Assembly (NCBI RefSeq): GCF_000150275.1
Contig: NW_002060949.1
Span: 927,836-991,835 of the forward strand
From: Trichoplax adhaerens
Lineage: Eukaryota; Placozoa; Uniplacotomia; Trichoplacea; Trichoplacidae
Length of the DNA: 64,000 nucleotides
Direction: 5' to 3'
The notes under the pieces are model-generated. The model had not been told where the DNA came from. It saw only the letters and a program-made list of their open reading frames with translations, and made no database searches. Positions 1 to 10,462 of this stretch are shown piece after piece; position 1 is the stretch's first letter, and each line of letters starts with the position of its first letter. Both the position numbers and the translations under genes were made by a program.

Positions 1-241
1 ACAGTACTGTACTGCACAGTACAGTATGTACTATTCCACTGTACCATCAGTATATTGTACAGTACAGTACAAATTGCAGTTAGAAATGCACAAAGTCTCA
101 AAGATTCATGAGACGTTAACATACTGTACTGTACTGTAGCTAATACAGTAATGTACAGTACAGCGTTACAGTATTTATTAGCTTGTACAGTACTGAAGTA
201 GAAGTCCTTGAGACCTTGACAGAGTGACACTACAGTACTGT
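1..241. repeat. GTAC/TACAGTAC palindrome-rich cluster 1
   Basis: The stretch is packed with overlapping copies of the self-complementary words GTAC, CAGTACTG and TACAGTAC/GTACTGTA, separated by short unique spacers. It lies about 180 bp upstream of the ATG10 start codon. Related clusters occur at 5437-5642 and 18870-19108, each also in a gene's 5' flank. It begins at the window edge, so its left limit is unknown. Spacing is irregular, so it is not a satellite with a fixed period. Confidence 0.8.
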
Positions 242-422
242 TGACGTTGGATTACGAGAGATGGTTGCGGTCTTATTCCAGTCTTGTAGTTTTTGAATGA
301 ATTAATTTAATCGCCTCCCCTTTTTCAATTTACCTATCCACAGACATGAATATATAGAGTACTCATTTTACTCTTTATGAAAGTATAAACTGTATGTGTG
401 GGTCTATAATAGATATGACAAG

Positions 423-1097
423 ATGGTTTTAGAAGGTAGAATTACTAAAGAAGAATTTAACGACTTGGTTCTCACGCTGATCGAAAAGTCCCAACAATTG
501 CACGATGAATGGGAAAGGATCGAACATGTTTGTGGTGATAAAGTCGTTTATTATTTATGCAAAAGAAATTACTATCGATTAGTTAACCCAACAAGGGTAT
601 CATCCAACAATAATGCTATCTTGGATGATGATACCGATGATGACGAAGCAAATGATATCTTACAAAATTGTAGTACAATTGAACCTGAAGATAACAACTG
701 CTGCAATAGTCTTCCACAAGCGCCTAATAGCCAAAATCACCAACAAGTTTATCATGTTTATGAATATCATATCGTTTATAGTCCGGCTTATTCCGTGCCA
801 GTGTTATATTTTGACCCAAAAACAACCGATGGAAGAAGATTAGCTTTAGAAGAAATTTGGAACACCGTCAATTTAGAATATGCACAAAGTGTTAAGTATG
901 ATGCTTGGTCTTTCATAAGTCAACAAGAACACCCTTTGCTGGGTAGAGTTTTTTACTTTATTCATCCTTGTCACACGTCAAATTTCATGCAAATCATCAC
1001 TGGAAAAGGATCGAATGAAAAACTTTATTTATGCACATGGCTATCTGCAGTCGGCCCTGTTATCGGTTTACAATTGTCCCCATCATATTTCCTGTAA
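423..1097 (+). CDS. ATG10: Ubiquitin-like-conjugating enzyme ATG10 (autophagy E2)
   Basis: A 224-residue protein in a single exon. ATG10 is the E2-like enzyme that transfers ATG12 from ATG7 to ATG5 in the cytosol during autophagosome formation. The C-terminal half shows the family signature around HPCHTSNFM, which contains the catalytic Cys183, followed by TWLSAVGPVIGLQLSP, very close to the conserved ATG10 C-terminus. A low-complexity Asp/Asn-rich insert (about residues 60-105) separates the N-terminal helix region from the E2 core. The frame is open upstream to a GTG at 396, but the ATG at 423 is the credible start because the following helix (EFNDLVLTLIEKSQQ) aligns with the start of other ATG10 proteins. 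A 5' UTR intron cannot be excluded. The gene is convergent with ASNSD1. Confidence 0.9.
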   Translation: MVLEGRITKEEFNDLVLTLIEKSQQLHDEWERIEHVCGDKVVYYLCKRNYYRLVNPTRVSSNNNAILDDDTDDDEANDILQNCSTIEPEDNNCCNSLPQAPNSQNHQQVYHVYEYHIVYSPAYSVPVLYFDPKTTDGRRLALEEIWNTVNLEYAQSVKYDAWSFISQQEHPLLGRVFYFIHPCHTSNFMQIITGKGSNEKLYLCTWLSAVGPVIGLQLSPSYFL

Positions 1098-1904
1098 ATA
1101 TTGTAACAAAGTCGTGACAAATGTGATATACGCATACCTGTACAGTAAGGTAATCATCGATTACTCTAGTAGTGCCTTACGTGGTACCAACTGATAGCTA
1201 ATTTGTTACAATTTCACAGCTCTTTGCTTTCATATAAAAAGAACAGTATTCAACCCCATTATATTTGAGTTTCATACTATGTACTGTACTCATAATGATA
1301 TGTCCTGTACAAAGTAGTTATAGTATTATTATGCACATAAAGTTGCACGATACGATGATGGAGAACGTAATATATTTATTTATTTTTATATAAAATTGAA
1401 ATGTTGTACTCGCAGTACATAAGATTTATAAGCATTTTATAGAATATAAAACAAGTTATGCCATTGTACATTAAATGTTGTAGTATATTTAATATATAGG
1501 GTATATATTTGTATACTTCATAGTCTTCCTGAGTGCTTGAGCTTGGCATAAGATGAATAGTTAAGATAAGAATCAATGTAAAACTGTATGGTAATATGAG
1601 ACTTGACGTCAAATTTAGCCTATAACGGAGAATCACTCTGAGATGCTCAATAACCAGAATGTAGCAATTTTAGTAGTCGTGGTAATATCCAATATCACTT
1701 TACATAGATACTTCATATACAGTATTGTCCAATTATAAAATTAATCGAACATGACAGAATTACTTAATGCTATATAGATGTTGCATATAGACATTATAAT
1801 CCTAATAATGAAAGATTTAATACTATCTAGAAATGAATAAATATAAAAATTGTATTGACGACTAAAATCTATACAAATTATATTATACAACAAGGAAATT
1901 CAAA
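1098..1904. other. Intergenic, convergent 3' ends of ATG10 and ASNSD1
   Basis: Contains the 3' flanks of two convergent genes. No recognisable coding exon. An AT-rich stretch at 1372-1386 reads as overlapping AATAAA on the minus strand and could serve ASNSD1, though it lies about 520 bp past that stop codon. One copy of the GTACTGTAC word occurs near 1280. Confidence 0.6.
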
Positions 1905-4900
1905 TCATTGTAACCTGGAGCACCGTTCTGATCCTTTTTCTGATGATTTTTCGAGTTTAGCAATTCGTGATCCGAACTGAATTGCTTTTTTTTCCAATTT
2001 TGATGATTGATGTAATCCTAATGATTGACCAACCTGTCTTAGTAACAATTTATCGCCAACTCCTTTGGGTAATCGTAAATCAGCCTAGCATTAAAAAGTA
2101 GCCACAGCAATGTATGCTTTAGTAATCAAAGTATTTCAGTATATGTTCCAATTTACAAGTTATAATCTACAAAGCTTATCTAGGCTAGCAACCTTATTCC
2201 AAATAGGCAAACTATTCAGAAAAGATACAACGTTTTCATCAAGATAAGGGAATCTGGCCTCTCTGTTGTGATCACTTATACACCTAATAATATTAAATGT
2301 GAAAGATAAAGGATCGCTGTAACATAAAAAGTGAAACAAAAAGAAACAAAATTTCGTACGTCTTTGATTGTTAGACAGCTATAACTTGCGTTAACGATCA
2401 CTATAGCTTAGTAATATAATCTCAGCAAAAATAACGATATTAACCTGTCGTCACGTCCTAAATTGCGTGTAGATATACGTGAGATCTCCATTTCGACTTC
2501 TTTTACCAAACCTTCCCATCCATCTCTCCTATAAATGTGTCACAAAAACAGTTGACAAGAGAATGTCAAAGTCGTATCACACAATATCAACAAGTTTATC
2601 ATACTAAATGAACTAAAATAATTTAATCAACTTTCGCACATGAATCTCGTTCGATGTCTTGCATAACCGGCAAGCTGTTCGTCTGCTCCCATTCCTACAA
2701 GTAGAACCTGAAAAGTATGCACCGGTTAAAAAAAGAGTATTAGTAGAAAGATAAATAAAAGTAGAAGATGATTGCAAATATACAGAGTATATTGTTACGT
2801 TAATTACTAGTTTGTACAATTAAAATACCTTCGCAGAACTACAGTAGGGTAAAAGTGAGCCCTTATCACAATCTCTAATGAATCCTCTTCCTCTAGCAGC
2901 AAACCATATCGCACAGCCGATACTGTCATCTAAAACCGTTCGATGAGGATGGACTAGATGTTTGACGTGATTTTTCCTGAGTGATAAATGTAGTGCTTAA
3001 ATCATATTCTATACACTTTAGATGTAAAATACTGTAAACAATCACAGTGCGTACTACTATATTAAAATATTTTATCTTATTTCTTACCGAACTTCCTGCA
3101 ATTCTTCCGATGAAATATCGACCTAAAACAAACAGTTTAAATTAAATACATTATGATAATTATTATGTTACTTTATAATAATTTCTAAGATCCACAGAAC
3201 TGTTCGCAAAAAGGCGGAAGCAAATTACCTCGATAAAATTCCACTGACGACGTACATTACTTCTACGCAGCTCTTGCAATACTTCTCTACCGCTAATGCG
3301 ATCAGGAACCTCAAATATACTATCACCTGAGTGATTCTTTGTAGCAAAAGCGACATTTATTAGATCTATCGATTCGCCACTTGGTATGTGCCTTAGTAAA
3401 TTTATTAAAGATAATATATAAGACATGTACAATACTAGCTACAGATCGAATACTACAAATTTTATCTAAGAGAATATCTACCTATCTGCTAAAGCAGCTA
3501 CTATGGCAGAATCGATACCTCCAGAGTATAATACTGCAATTCTAGCTTTACGACTGTGCTTAAGGTTCTGTTCTTCGTCAACATTCGCTAAATGTACACC
3601 ACAATCAGGTGAGATACAGCAAACACGTTTTCTAACGGCCTCGCTAAGTATCGAATAAAAATTATCTACTAAGGATTTCTGATAGATTTCATCATCTGCA
3701 TTGTAATTATCTGAGGGAAGTTGTCGAAGAAAAGGCTTCAAATGATTTTTAATTTCCAAATTATCGTGTATGCTATACCAGCGACCAAACGCATCCTTAA
3801 ATTCTGCTAATTCTTGCGGTTGCATACATTGTACTTCAAGATCGATCATGTTCAGCCTATAAGGACTATGCCATGGGTAAAGTTGAACCGATTGACTGTA
3901 TTCAGTCAATTGCATCCCACCATTAGCTACATTCAGTCGCGTTAGATTAAGGCAAAAAATCCCGAGTGCGGGAAGTTCAAACCATTCCTGTGAAATGTAC
4001 GTGCTGATATCAATAGTTGTGCTTTTACAGCGAATTAGTAAGACATCAGGTTTACAGGAAAAAATTTTTTAAATCTACTAACATATTCGCTACATTTTGG
4101 GGCTACGGAAGAGAGTGCAAAGTAATCATTTTCATTAATCGGTAAATGAACAAGTAAGCTACGTCTACCAAATATATCACGTCCAAACCATAAAAGATTG
4201 CTAGCTGCCTAAAGTGAAAAATAGAATATCGATTACAAGAATAGGATGTACTTTCGATACCTCAATAACTATGATAAATAATTAATGAAAAGTTCATATG
4301 GCACAATTATTAATTATTATCTTAGGACTATACTGCATAGTGTTAAGTCAATTAATATAGTAGCATGGTATTTCATTTTCATGCAAACAGTAATTTAAGT
4401 CCTTTGAGATGAACGTGCTTTGGTGTGTTTAATGTTAGTACGCGTATTTCTATGACAATAATTGGCAGCACTACAGCTACAAGTTACTATAAAACCGGTA
4501 TTATACTTTGTTTAAATCATCACAGCGTAATATCGGTTACCTATAGTCACAGTACTAAAGTCTAGTCAGTTGATTACCTGATAATATATAAATGCATATG
4601 GTCCATCTATTTTCGAAAACGCATTTAAAATATCCTTTACTGCAGCACCACTTGCTTGTAAATAATTTAGCAAGCTCATAGTATCGCTTTCAGTTTCTTC
4701 GACCTAACATAATGGACGAATGTCACTTACGAATTTCAGCCTGTTTGTCAAAAGCTTATTCGTATCATATCGAAATTTTTTAAACCTCTAGGCCTCCAAA
4801 TATTTCCCCATTCCATAATAATACATTTCCGTTAGCATCGATAGCCGGCTGGCATCCTAATTTCTCTCCTCTAAGATGTAGCACACAGCCATGAAAGTTC

Positions 4901-5263
4901 ATCGTTTTGCTAGTACCATTGACACGGATATCATGAAAGCCTTGATAATCAGATCCTCTTCGCGCAATGAGTTGGAGGGCCTTCTCATAATATGGCTGTC
5001 CATTACATAAAAGCAAGCAATGCCGTAATTATAAATTTTTCGATTAAAGTTAAAATTATGGAGGTCAACCGAAATGATAAGGTTCTATCATTGTAAGCAG
5101 CTGTAAATAGCCTGTAATAACATCGAATGACAGGAGCATTACATTTTTACATGCAATGCATAATGAATTGCAGTGCTGTACATTTACACGAATGCGAGTG
5201 TACAATTCATACCTTAAACTCTGTTGCATGACTAAATTGCAGCCAAAAGCAAATACCGCACAT
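1905..5263 (-). CDS. ASNSD1: Asparagine synthetase domain-containing protein 1
   Basis: Twelve exons encode 604 residues: 5263-5213, 4995-4786, 4703-4578, 4208-4056, 3987-3482, 3391-3229, 3122-3088, 2976-2829, 2707-2640, 2528-2445, 2283-2193, 2084-1905. The N-terminus MCGICF carries the Cys2 typical of class II glutamine amidotransferase domains. Next come HLRGEK and [11 protein letters not shown], then [13 protein letters not shown], the PP-loop SGGIDS (335-340), [39 protein letters not shown] and [20 protein letters not shown]. All match the order and spacing of vertebrate ASNSD1 (about 640 aa). Every intron joins the frame cleanly. The weakest junction is the exon 9 donor (AT/GTGCGA), chosen because it restores the conserved length before GWEGL. 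The exon 2 donor (GAG/GTTTAA) is also unusual. The cellular role of ASNSD1 is poorly known. The gene is divergent from GET3, with 692 bp between start codons. Confidence 0.93.
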
Positions 5264-5436
5264 GCTGAGATTGCGTTTGTTAATGACTTTGCAGACGCAT
5301 TCCAAATTTTCTGCAGCATTGAATGAAAAAGTGATTGGAAAGAGCTCGGTAACTACGGATACTACAACAACGGACGTACGGACTAATTGCACCTGGCGCA
5401 CTCTGGTATCATACGATATTTCGAACGAAATCGATT

Positions 5437-5642
5437 GTAGTACTAAATACAGTACACTGTACAGTAGGCTGGGACTCAGGTGTTTGCTTCGATCACAAAC
5501 CGGTGGCGCATACTGTACAGTACAGTACACTGTACACTGTACAGTAGGAGCTCTGGATACTGTACCAAGTACTGTACTGTATGTACTGTAAAGTATAGTG
5601 GTACAGTACAGTACTGTATTCTGTAGTCTAATGCAGTACAAC
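5437..5642. repeat. GTAC/TACAGTAC palindrome-rich cluster 2 (divergent promoter)
   Basis: Dense copies of TACAGTAC, GTACACTGTAC and TACTGTAC lie between the divergent start codons of ASNSD1 (5263) and GET3 (5956). The cluster sits in the shared 5' region of the pair, so it may be part of a bidirectional promoter, or simply a repeat tolerated there. Several adjacent runs could extrude as short hairpins. Confidence 0.8.
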
Positions 5643-5955
5643 TCGATCTCTGTTTAGCAAAAGAGCAGTTGAGAGAATTCGATTTTGCAGTAAATTATCC
5701 TGCATAATTTTCTACAGTTAATTTTTTGCCCAAGTATCACTGTGATACTTGCAAAACGTCATGTAAGCGTGATTTACTAACTAGATCTTTTACTGTATAT
5801 TCGGCTTAAAATTAGAATACGTAGATGATGAGAATGATGATGTTAATTCATTGCATTTTTATCTGGCCTCATTTGATTTTATGTTGAATTGATCGCAGAT
5901 ACTTCTACAACATCAGCAAGTACTTACAAGATTCTACTGTTGTAATTTCATCATC

Positions 5956-8335
5956 ATGGCAAGTTATGCTCAAGAAGAGGACGAGTTTCAGGAATGTTAC
6001 GAACCTTTAGAGCCAACATTACGAAATGTTATTGATCAGTCTTCGTTACGCTGGATATTCGTTGGTGGTAAAGGCGGTGTTGGAAAGACAACATGTAGGC
6101 AAGTATTTGAATAATCAAAAAGGAGCTTCTTCCTTGCTAAGCCGTCATGCGATACAATTGTCAACCGATTTACTGCGTGTTAGTAAAGTATACTTTATGG
6201 CTGATATTATCTTGATAATGAATAATGATAGAGTAGTGATGAAATAGTATTCGTTAGTTAAAATAGCTATTCCAGTCTGGTATCTTTTACAACCTACTGT
6301 ATGTACAGTACTAAAATATTTGCAAGAGCTTTTGAATATAATCAGATGTGAATTTATCCAATGTAATGGTCTTTCCTACGTATGGTAGAATGTCGCTTTT
6401 AAAATTGTACATCTGAAGCAGTTCCTTGTAATTTGTTAGATAGATAAGTGAACTTCATCTTTGCTATGTATTAGCAGATTGATAGAATAGCTAAGGCTGC
6501 CTCTTCAGTACTGTCGTCTATCTAGTGTGTCCCCTCTAAAGTATTATGATATGATCTTTATGAAAGGATAAGAGAGCACACCTGAAGCGGACAGTATGGT
6601 ATTAGCCATAGCAACTAAACATGCCGAGTACACAATATCAAAGTAGTCTACAGTTAAGCTAAGCCGCTATCTAACGTAGATGTATATACTGTACATAGCA
6701 TTACTTAGGCTATGCAATTGTAAATTTTGGATCGTTAGTACCACTATCAGTATTACTACAATATCATTAGCATATTTCTAATTTTCTGTACTTTGCACAC
6801 TTTAGTTGTAGCTTAGCAATACAGCTAGCCAAAGTTCGTGACTCCGTTTTAATTGTTTCCACCGATCCGGCCCACAATATCTCTGATACCTTTGGCCAAA
6901 AATTTACTGGCGAAGCAACGCCAGTAAACGGATTCAACAATTTGTTCGCTATGGTAAAAAAATTCCTATGATTTGTCAATAGATAATGTAATGTTGCGAT
7001 AATATGGCCACTTTCTTGAATGTATGTATTCGACTATATTATATCTTGTCTATTCATGTATAGGAAATCAACCCAGCATCAACTCTTGATAACGTGACAA
7101 GTAAGAATTTGTACTTATTAAAGCTTGTCTTCGATTTAAATCGGTTCTGTTCGTCAGTATATTGTTTTCCGTCAGTCAGTCGATATCTTCTCATTAAATG
7201 GTGTATAGTATGTACACGAATTCATAGATGGATCCTTATCTTACAGATAATTCTAGCAATCCACTTATAAAAAATTTGATGAGTTCTATTCCTGGGATTG
7301 ATGAAGCCTTTGGTTTTATGGAAGTTCTAAAGTACGTAAATGCTTGAATAACAAAATCTGACCTATTCTCAAGTATATTTAATAGGCTACAATTATGTTT
7401 TTCTTATTTTTTAATAGTTTAATTAAAGACTATAACTTCTCTGTCGTGGTATTCGATACTGCCCCTACTGGCCATACTTTGCGATTTTTATCCCTTCCGA
7501 AGACATTTGAGGGAATCCTCCCAATGTTTTCAGGTTCTGCAGCACAACAGTCAGTCGTTAATCAGGTAAATTAAAATGAAATTGATACACTGGCTGTTAA
7601 TTAATAGTCAACATATTGATCTACAATATTTCATCCATTAGTTTGCTAGTCTTATGGGGTTTAAATCACTTGGTGAAGGAGATAATGTTCACACAGCTAT
7701 GCCGCTAATCCAATCCGTTAGTGAACAGTTTAGAGATCCTGTAAGTAACGCGCCCTTTATTATCTATGATTTCTGTTGCTGTTATTTCTATACAATGTTA
7801 ATGGTAATGGTAATCTTTCTGTATTATAACCAGGAATTAACTACCTTTGTTTGCGTGTGTATTGCTGAATTTCTTTCACTATACGAGACTGAGAGACTAG
7901 TTCAAGAATTGTCAAAGTTTGGCATTGACACTCATAATGTTATCGTAAATCAACTTGTCTTTCCATCGACAGGTAAATCTGTACTGTACTTACGCAAAAA
8001 TAATTAAATACTGCAGTCTTGATCGGCAATGTTATATTCACCTAATATTAATTAATTCTGTTATACAGACAAAAGTTGCGAATTATGTTCCGCTCGCCAA
8101 AAGATCCAAAAGAAGTATCTTGATCAGGTACGAACGATAGTGATGTAATACATTTTCAGCTCAACTTACTATTTCTTAATAAAATGATATTGCTATAATA
8201 CCTCTATAGATTATCGACCTATACGAAGACTTTCATATTATTAAGCTCCCCTTATTACCCCATGAAGTACGAGGATCAAACCATTTAAGAATGTTTTCAG
8301 AGTACCTGTTTAAAGGCTATTCGGTATCGTCATGA
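5956..8335 (+). CDS. GET3: ATPase GET3/ASNA1 (TRC40), tail-anchored protein targeting
   Basis: Nine exons encode 327 residues: 5956-6098, 6806-6953, 7064-7100, 7247-7331, 7418-7565, 7642-7740, 7834-7972, 8069-8127, 8210-8335. GET3/TRC40 is the cytosolic dimeric ATPase that carries tail-anchored membrane proteins to the ER. Visible motifs are the deviant Walker A GKGGVGKT (38-45), switch I STDPAHN, switch [27 protein letters not shown], the zinc-binding Cys pair SCELC (Cys270, Cys273) and the C-terminal [10 protein letters not shown]. Human GET3 has 348 residues; this protein is shorter around the two client-binding helical regions before PGIDEA and after PTGHTLR. Intron 1 (707 bp) starts AG/GCAAGT, a GC-AG intron, which is needed to restore the conserved TTCSCSLA. 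An open frame continuing past that donor to 6247 is intron read-through. Confidence 0.94.
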
Positions 8336-9112
8336 TGTCTATCATAGAAAACGCACAAGTTAACAATCGCCTTCGTAAACTATTTCTTACGGAGACACCG
8401 TTGTTAAATCGATACTTTCTGAGATCTCCAGATGAAATTAAAACTATTTATGTTTTCATTTAATCAGATTATTACTTATAATTGGTAAATACAATTCATC
8501 AGATAAAGATGCAGCAAAGTATTAAAATATCTATAAATGAATATACAGTATGATTACTGGTATAAAATTGTGTAATATTTTTCTTATATGGATGTCAAAT
8601 AGTATAAGTCTGTTGTATTATCACTTGTAGATAATTCTGAGTAGCGTGCGTGTACACTGTACATTACTGTATTGTGAAATAAGTTTCAATGCAATGCTTG
8701 GCATGATTAACACTGATGTTTTACTGCCTGCATCATTTTTGATAGCAGCGACAAAAAGCGCATGTAATGTGTTCATAGTGTAACACCACGGCAAATGGAC
8801 AAATATGATGTGTAAATGAAATCATTTGTTTAATTGCACAAGTATTTTAGTAGTCATAGGAAAGAAAGAATTGATATAATTAAATTCTTACAAATATCCA
8901 GTATACTTATATAATGCAAGAAATTTAATAATTTGCTATACTGAATATGTATATGCGTTCTTGCTTTGTACAACTACCATGAGCATATTAAAATTAATTA
9001 GTGAAATAGCATAAGCTCTTTCTACTGACTACGGTTATACTGACATTCAACACTGTATATTGTCACTGTCAGTTGTAACGATGCTGTAATTAACCATGTG
9101 TAATTTCCTTCG
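8336..9112. other. 3' flank of GET3, no gene recognised
   Basis: AT-rich sequence with no reading frame resembling a known protein on either strand. It presumably contains the GET3 3' UTR. Confidence 0.5.
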
Positions 9113-9376
9113 TTACAGTTTCGCACAAAAATTCGTGAGATATTTAATATAAGAATTTATCACTAACTGAAATTCATTCGTAATTAGCCGGTAAGCATAC
9201 GCTGCCGCCAATGGATCGCTTTCTTTCGTTTTACTGTAAAGCATAATCGACCCTGATACGTTAGATCTAGTCTTAATGCAACGCCAGTCATTTAAGGTAT
9301 GTTCACTGACGATTAATTTTAAATTAAATAAAGTTCGAGCTAATGCTGAGTATATACACTTACGAAATTGTGTCAT
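9113..9376 (-). CDS. Small uncharacterised open reading frame (doubtful)
   Basis: An 87-residue ATG-initiated frame isolated between GET3 and the TRIM gene. It is mildly basic and has an Ala-rich patch (DPLAAAYAYRL) near residue 60. No family was recognised and there is no signal peptide or convincing membrane segment. A GTAAGT directly after the fourth codon looks like a splice donor, so the ATG could be a tiny first exon and the rest intronic. It could equally be chance. Base composition does not set it apart from its surroundings. Confidence 0.2.
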   Translation of the reverse strand: MTQFRKCIYSALARTLFNLKLIVSEHTLNDWRCIKTRSNVSGSIMLYSKTKESDPLAAAYAYRLITNEFQLVINSYIKYLTNFCAKL

Positions 9377-10462
9377 AGTGTCATCATAGATTCATACTCA
9401 TCCAATGCTAGCGCTGTATACTCGTACACATATACATTGATCGTGCCAATTATAAATTATTAGAGAAAGATATTCTTTTGATCATCGAGCTAAAAGAACT
9501 ATCTAGGGTTATCCCTTGTATAGCACGAATAATAACTCTATTTCGGAATTAAAACGCATGCTGCACTGCATAGTTGAGAGCGTTATATACATTAACTTGA
9601 TGGGCAATTGTAAGGATTTTTTTAATATTAGATTGATAAAGAAATGTTGAGCATCTCAACTGCCAATCTAAAAATTTCTAATAATAATACAATGCCCAGA
9701 ATATCGAAATTATAAATAAAACTAAACTATCCAATAAACATGAATGGATTGCTGTCCTTATCCAAAAATCTCTATTTTAAAATGGGACTAATTACTATTA
9801 AATAACATAGCCAGCGTTATAGAACCATACTAAGAGGTCAATAATTGTAAAAGGAATTATTATAACCTTTATTTTTCAAATGGTAATTGTTTACGAAGTG
9901 GAAGTAAGCCATATTATGCGTCATTGCATCGTTGCAGCTTTTATCTAACTTGATGCAGTACTTTTACCGTGTTTCTACCTAGTTAATATGGTACAGTCGA
10001 GCGTCACAGATAAATATATAATGTGTGTGTAATACTATTATACCATAGTTGAACGTGTTCGGTCTGCGTATTTCACGCAGGCAGATCGGCGAGTAACTAA
10101 CTTAGACACTGATCAAATGTCGATAGTGCCTATCATTTCCCTCCTTCAGATATTATAGCTATATCACTGGCAATATGTAGATCGTCAAAGGATATTATAG
10201 AAAATGATGGGTTAAATTCATCATAATTTGCATCTAAAAAGAAATCCTTACCTTACCATATGTCAGTAATTATTTTATTACAGCGTGGTCAATTATCATA
10301 CAGGTATTAATTAGTATCCATTAGATTAGATAAAACACAGTCAAAGACTAGTTGGGATTATCAACGTAAGCAAATTTTGCATCAAGGATTTCGTCCATCT
10401 ATCGAATCGAATTTTATAAATATCCATAGAATTTGGTACACTGTGCTTCGGTCTCTATCAAC
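9377..10462. other. 5' flank of the TRIM-NHL gene, no gene recognised
   Basis: AT-rich DNA without recognisable exons. The part nearest 10463 should contain the promoter and 5' UTR of the TRIM-NHL gene. No clear TATA box was identified. Confidence 0.5.

Noticed and set aside
396-422. Upstream GTG start for ATG10
   Set aside because: GTG initiation is not expected here, and the ATG at 423 aligns with the start of the conserved N-terminal helix.
5264-5955. An ASDURF-like upstream reading frame as found in vertebrate ASNSD1 transcripts
   Set aside because: The minus-strand frame upstream of ASNSD1 translates the GTAC repeat and shows no prefoldin-like coiled coil.
6099-6247. Open frame running past GET3 exon 1
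   Set aside because: It is read-through into intron 1; the true continuation of the conserved protein is at 6806.
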